64,000 nt of DNA, taken from Ascidiaceihabitans sp034111945 (lineage in GTDB: Bacteria; Pseudomonadota; Alphaproteobacteria; Rhodobacterales; Rhodobacteraceae). This document shows positions 61,047 through 64,000 of the stretch, one piece after another (positions within the stretch are counted from its first letter, which is position 1; the number at the start of each line of letters is the position of its first letter). The position numbers and the translations under genes are program-made. The notes beneath the pieces were generated by a model. It was not told where the DNA came from. It worked only from the letters and a program-made list of their open reading frames with translations, and did no database searches. The stretch is from the NCBI GenBank assembly GCA_047626725.1, contig JBLHSG010000011.1, forward strand, positions 56,114-120,113. Direction: 5' to 3'.

Positions 61047-61865
61047 ATGCTTGATCAAGCTGACGGATACATGACGCCAGATGGCCGCCAGATTGGCCCC
61101 GTGGTCATGGAAATGAAAAATATCACCCTGCGTTTTGGCGGTGTTGAGGCGATCAAGGATATCTCGTTTGATATTCGTGAGGGTGAAGTCCGTGCGATTA
61201 TCGGGCCAAACGGTGCCGGTAAATCATCGATGCTGAACGTCATTTCCGGATTTTACGTGCCGCAAGAAGGCCAGGTTTTGTACAAAGGCCAACCGCGTCC
61301 GCAGATGAAACCTTATCAAGTGGCGCGTCAGGGGATTGCCCGCACGTTCCAGAATATCGCGCTGTTCGAGGGCATGTCGGTTCTGGACAACGTCATGACC
61401 GGTCGATTGACCCACATGAAAACGGGAATGTTCGCGCAGGCGTTCTGGAAGGGTCGCGCGGAAAAAGAAGAAACCGAGAACCGTGAAGTCGCTGAAAAGA
61501 TTATCGATTTCTTGGAAATTCAGGCGATCCGTAAAACTCCGGTTGCGCGTCTGCCGTATGGTTTGAAAAAACGTGTGGAGCTGGCACGTGCCTTGGCAGC
61601 CGAACCTGAGTTGTTGTTGTTGGACGAACCGATGGCTGGCATGAACGTCGAAGAAAAAGAGGACATGAGCCGCTTTATTCTGTCGATGAATGATGAATTT
61701 GGCACCACAATTGCGCTGATCGAACACGATATGGGCGTGGTTATGGATCTGTCCGACCGCGTTGTGGTCATGGATTACGGCAAAAAAATCGGCGACGGCA
61801 CACCGGACGAAGTGCGCAACAACCAAGCCGTGATTGATGCGTATTTGGGTGTTGCGCATGACTAA
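61047..61865 (+). CDS. LivG-type ABC transporter ATP-binding protein
   Basis: A 272-residue ATPase of the branched-chain amino-acid (HAAT) ABC family. Walker A is GPNGAGKSS, the signature is LPYGLKKRVELARA and Walker B is LLLLDEPMAG, ending with the family's C-terminal YGKKIGDGTPDEV. GAGGG at 61033–61037 is 9 bases from the ATG at 61047; an ATG at 61038 is too close to it. It follows the acyl-CoA ligase and overlaps the next gene by 8 bases. LivF and the binding protein must lie beyond the window. Confidence 0.93.
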   Translation: MLDQADGYMTPDGRQIGPVVMEMKNITLRFGGVEAIKDISFDIREGEVRAIIGPNGAGKSSMLNVISGFYVPQEGQVLYKGQPRPQMKPYQVARQGIARTFQNIALFEGMSVLDNVMTGRLTHMKTGMFAQAFWKGRAEKEETENREVAEKIIDFLEIQAIRKTPVARLPYGLKKRVELARALAAEPELLLLDEPMAGMNVEEKEDMSRFILSMNDEFGTTIALIEHDMGVVMDLSDRVVVMDYGKKIGDGTPDEVRNNQAVIDAYLGVAHD

Positions 61866-62379
61866 GGCCCTTTTGGCATATGTTTTAGCGATGCTGCCGC
61901 TGGCCGTTCAAGCGGATGCTTGGGACGAGTTCGAGGCACGTTGTTTGATGCCATTTGAGCATTTTACGCCTGCGGTAGTAGATGATTTGCGCCCTTTGCC
62001 AGATCAAACCTCAACGGTTGCGCTTTCCGACTACGCCATTCAATTCGGGTTGCCTGACGACGCGGTTTTATCTGTTGATTCCGCCCCGGTTCGTAAACTT
62101 AGCGAGTTGTTTTATCCAAGCGGGCGGGTCGAGCGGTTGTGTAGCGTGAGAGGGAACGATCACGACTTGAGCATGCGGGACGCGTGGGTTGCACAGCAAG
62201 GGTTAGCGAAATCTTACTTGATAACTTTGGCAAGCCATTCGGCCAGTTATAATGAGCTGGATTACTTTGAGATAATCAGCACCGAGTGGATTGAGCCTCG
62301 GCTCATTGTGTCTATTTCACGGAATTCAGACACGGGCCAGGTTGGCTATAATATTCTGGAGACAGACCTTGAAAGTTAA
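61858..62379 (+). CDS. Secreted protein of unknown family within an ABC cluster
   Basis: A 173-residue protein with a signal peptide (MTKALLAYVLAMLPLAVQADA, cut near 21). The mature part holds two cysteines (in EARCLMPF and ERLCSVRG, perhaps a disulfide) and no domain I recognise. Its ATG lies inside the end of the LivG gene and the LivH gene starts 17 bases after its stop, so it belongs to this operon. Base composition looks more A/T-rich than the flanking genes. A periplasmic accessory of the transporter is possible. Confidence 0.75.
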   Translation: MTKALLAYVLAMLPLAVQADAWDEFEARCLMPFEHFTPAVVDDLRPLPDQTSTVALSDYAIQFGLPDDAVLSVDSAPVRKLSELFYPSGRVERLCSVRGNDHDLSMRDAWVAQQGLAKSYLITLASHSASYNELDYFEIISTEWIEPRLIVSISRNSDTGQVGYNILETDLES

Positions 62380-62396
62380 ATCGAAAGGGGCGCGAT

Positions 62397-63398
62397 ATGC
62401 CTACTGATCTTCTGTACGGGGTCGAAGTTGTCCTCAATGGTTTGATGGCAGGGGTGCTTTATGCCTTGGTCGCGTTGGGCTTTGTTTTGATTTACAAAGC
62501 GTCGGGAATTTTCAATTATGCCCAAGGGGTTATGGCGCTTTTTGCTGCCCTAACGCTGGTAGGGATCATGGAAGGGCAAGTGCCGTTTTCCCACCTGATT
62601 AACGCGACCTTTGGCACCAACATTCATCACTTTGGCTGGCACGTCCCAGCGTTCATCGCGATTTTGCTGACCATGGTTGTGATGGTGGGTTTTGCCATTT
62701 TGGTGCAGCGCCTGATCTTTCGACACTTGGTGGGTCAAGAACCGATCATTCTGTTCATGGCAACCATTGGACTAGCCTATTTCCTTGAAGGCGTCGGCGA
62801 TCTGATGTGGGGATCCGAGATCAAAAAGATGGCCGTTGGCCTGCCGCAAGGTGGTAGCCTTTGGATCGAAGAAAACACGCAGTGGCTGGGTTTTGGCAAC
62901 ACTGAATTCTACGGCTTTTTCATCGACAAGCTGGATATGGTAGCCACGTTGATCGCGATTATTCTGGTCTTGGTGCTGGTCGCATTTAGCCAATACACCA
63001 AGCAGGGTCGCGCTATGCGGGCTGTGGCGGATGACCATCAGGCGGCGTTGTCGGTCGGTGTTTCGCTGAACTACATCTGGATTTTGGTCTGGTCGGTAGC
63101 AGGTTTTGTAGCACTGGTTGCGGGCATTATGTGGGGCGCAAAATCGGGCGTTCAGTTCTCGTTGTCCTTGATTGCGCTAAAGGCGTTGCCGGTTTTGATG
63201 CTGGGCGGTTTCACGTCGATCCCGGGTGCGATTGTTGGTGGCCTGATCATCGGTGTCGGCGAAAAACTGTTCGAATTTACGCTGGGCCCGGCCCTTGGTG
63301 GTGCGACAGAAAACTGGTTCGCCTACGTTCTGGCGCTGCTGTTCCTGGTGTTCCGTCCGCAGGGCTTGTTCGGGGAGAAAATCATTGAACGTGTTTGA
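62397..63398 (+). CDS. LivH-type ABC transporter permease
   Basis: A 333-residue permease of the HAAT family with about eight transmembrane helices. It shows VEVVLNGLMAGVLYALVALG with FVLIYKASGIFNYAQG at the N-terminus and ALKALPVLMLGGFTSIPGAI near 255–280, both typical LivH blocks. It pairs with the LivM-type permease that follows. Ribosome-binding site GAAAGGGG before the ATG. Substrate is uncertain: in such operons with an acyl-CoA ligase it is often an organic acid rather than an amino acid. Confidence 0.93.
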   Translation: MPTDLLYGVEVVLNGLMAGVLYALVALGFVLIYKASGIFNYAQGVMALFAALTLVGIMEGQVPFSHLINATFGTNIHHFGWHVPAFIAILLTMVVMVGFAILVQRLIFRHLVGQEPIILFMATIGLAYFLEGVGDLMWGSEIKKMAVGLPQGGSLWIEENTQWLGFGNTEFYGFFIDKLDMVATLIAIILVLVLVAFSQYTKQGRAMRAVADDHQAALSVGVSLNYIWILVWSVAGFVALVAGIMWGAKSGVQFSLSLIALKALPVLMLGGFTSIPGAIVGGLIIGVGEKLFEFTLGPALGGATENWFAYVLALLFLVFRPQGLFGEKIIERV

Positions 63399-63482
63399 TT
63401 TACTTTGGTCGCGTGACCGCGTGTCGCTGTGCGCCACGACACCCACCCGCCCTTCGACCTTTGATTTTGGGAGCACCTTCTA

Positions 63483-64000
63483 ATGCTATATCGTGAAGCT
63501 GGTGATTTCAGCACAACATACCCGCAAGACAGCCAGACGTTTCCGATCAAATTTGATCGCTATCGCTACTACTTTGTTCTGTTCATCGCGATCTTTGTCA
63601 TCCCGTTTGTGGTTAATGACTATTGGGTGAATTCGATTTTCCTGCCGTTTCTGATCTATGCGATCGCGGCAATCGGACTGAACATTCTGACAGGTTATTG
63701 CGGGCAAGTGTCACTGGGCACGGGTGGTTTCATGGCTGTGGGCGCGTATTCGTGCTACAAGTTCATGACCGGTGTCGACATCTGGTGGGGCGGCGAATTG
63801 CTGTTCCGTTTGCCTGAATTCAACATCTTTTTCAGCGTGATTATGGGCGGCCTTAGCACTGCCGTGGTGGGCCTGTTGTTTGGTCTGCCGTCGTTGCGGA
63901 TCAAAGGGTTCTATCTGGCCGTGGCCACATTGGCTGCGCAGTTCTTTTTGGTGTGGCTGTTTAACCGCGTGTCGTGGTTCTACAACTATTCCGCATCCGG
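63483..64000 (+). CDS. LivM-type ABC transporter permease, 5' part (cut by window edge)
   Basis: The first 172 or so residues of a LivM-family permease. A polar N-terminal tail of about 25 residues is followed by helices with YAIAAIGLNILTGYCGQVSL and GTGGFMAVGAYSCY, and LRIKGFYLAVATLAAQFFLV. The reading frame is open to the last base. Eighty-four bases separate it from LivH; a 32-codon frame across that gap has no good start and is not called. Confidence 0.92.
   Translation, partial: MLYREAGDFSTTYPQDSQTFPIKFDRYRYYFVLFIAIFVIPFVVNDYWVNSIFLPFLIYAIAAIGLNILTGYCGQVSLGTGGFMAVGAYSCYKFMTGVDIWWGGELLFRLPEFNIFFSVIMGGLSTAVVGLLFGLPSLRIKGFYLAVATLAAQFFLVWLFNRVSWFYNYSAS

Noticed and set aside
63385..63482. 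Small 32-codon frame between LivH and LivM genes
   Set aside because: Only a TTG start overlapping the end of LivH, no ribosome-binding site and no match.
1..64000. tRNA, rRNA or mobile element
   Set aside because: No cloverleaf or rRNA sequence, no transposase or integrase and no terminal repeats were found by eye.

Overview
The window reads as chromosome from an alphaproteobacterium of the Rhodobacteraceae (Roseobacter-type). The grounds are a ChrR/RpoE-type singlet-oxygen sigma/anti-sigma pair with its usual FAD-oxidoreductase–DUF1365–transporter–DUF3833–SDR cluster, a DUF3035 lipoprotein next to paired M16 peptidases, a GcvT-fused dimethylglycine-dehydrogenase-like enzyme, and an rbfA–truB–rpsO–pnp neighbourhood. 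Nearly every base is coding, genes commonly overlap by 4 bases (ATGA), and I see no rRNA, tRNA, CRISPR array, insertion sequence or phage. The genus cannot be read from this sequence alone.

Layout. 1–9.2 kb: end of a GlxA-type regulator, a dimethylglycine-dehydrogenase-like enzyme, a RarD-type permease, an NTF2-like protein, an RluA-type pseudouridine synthase, a GT11 fucosyltransferase, an aldehyde dehydrogenase divergent from a 1-Cys peroxiredoxin, and a GT25 glycosyltransferase. 9.3–20.0 kb: the RNA/ribosome cluster on the minus strand (rbfA, a DUF2233 protein, truB, a membrane protein, DUF1643, an RTX-repeat protein, rpsO, pnp), interrupted by a plus-strand pair made of a fused 2-oxoacid dehydrogenase E1 alpha-beta and a FabD-like acyltransferase. 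20.1–30.2 kb: housekeeping run dapB, small envelope protein, SDHAF4-like protein (minus), rsmB, heparinase II/III family protein, purH, lspA, DUF3035 lipoprotein and two M16 peptidases. 30.3–37 kb: deoC with a double aldehyde dehydrogenase on the minus strand, divergent from a DUF4173 membrane protein coupled to a two-component system. 37–43 kb: ureide catabolism (allantoinase/OHCU decarboxylase, ureidoglycine aminohydrolase), mutL, a PEP-mutase/isocitrate-lyase-like protein and ada.

43.1–49.2 kb: chrR–rpoE divergent from a five-gene operon. Between them lie two facing promoter-like elements with the same −10 (CGTATC) and the same 16-base spacer. 49.2–58.9 kb: phosphatase–GST–saccharopine dehydrogenase operon, an isolated formate dehydrogenase alpha subunit, an M20 amidase, a stand-alone WGR protein, and a PAS hybrid histidine kinase with its OmpR-type regulator. 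59–64 kb: acyl-CoA ligase, LivG-type ATPase, an unrecognised secreted protein, LivH-type permease and the start of a LivM-type permease.

The genes group into a few working themes: C1/methylamine and purine nitrogen salvage (dimethylglycine-type oxidase, allantoin degradation, formate dehydrogenase), oxidative-stress defence (peroxiredoxin, RpoE/ChrR), deoxynucleoside breakdown (DeoC plus aldehyde dehydrogenase), and uptake plus CoA activation of an acid. The best candidates for something undescribed are the E1 alpha-beta/acyltransferase pair, the DUF4173 two-component operon, and the unknown exported protein inside the branched-chain-type ABC cluster. Where start codons differ from the longest reading frame, I chose them by ribosome-binding site, spacing and family length.
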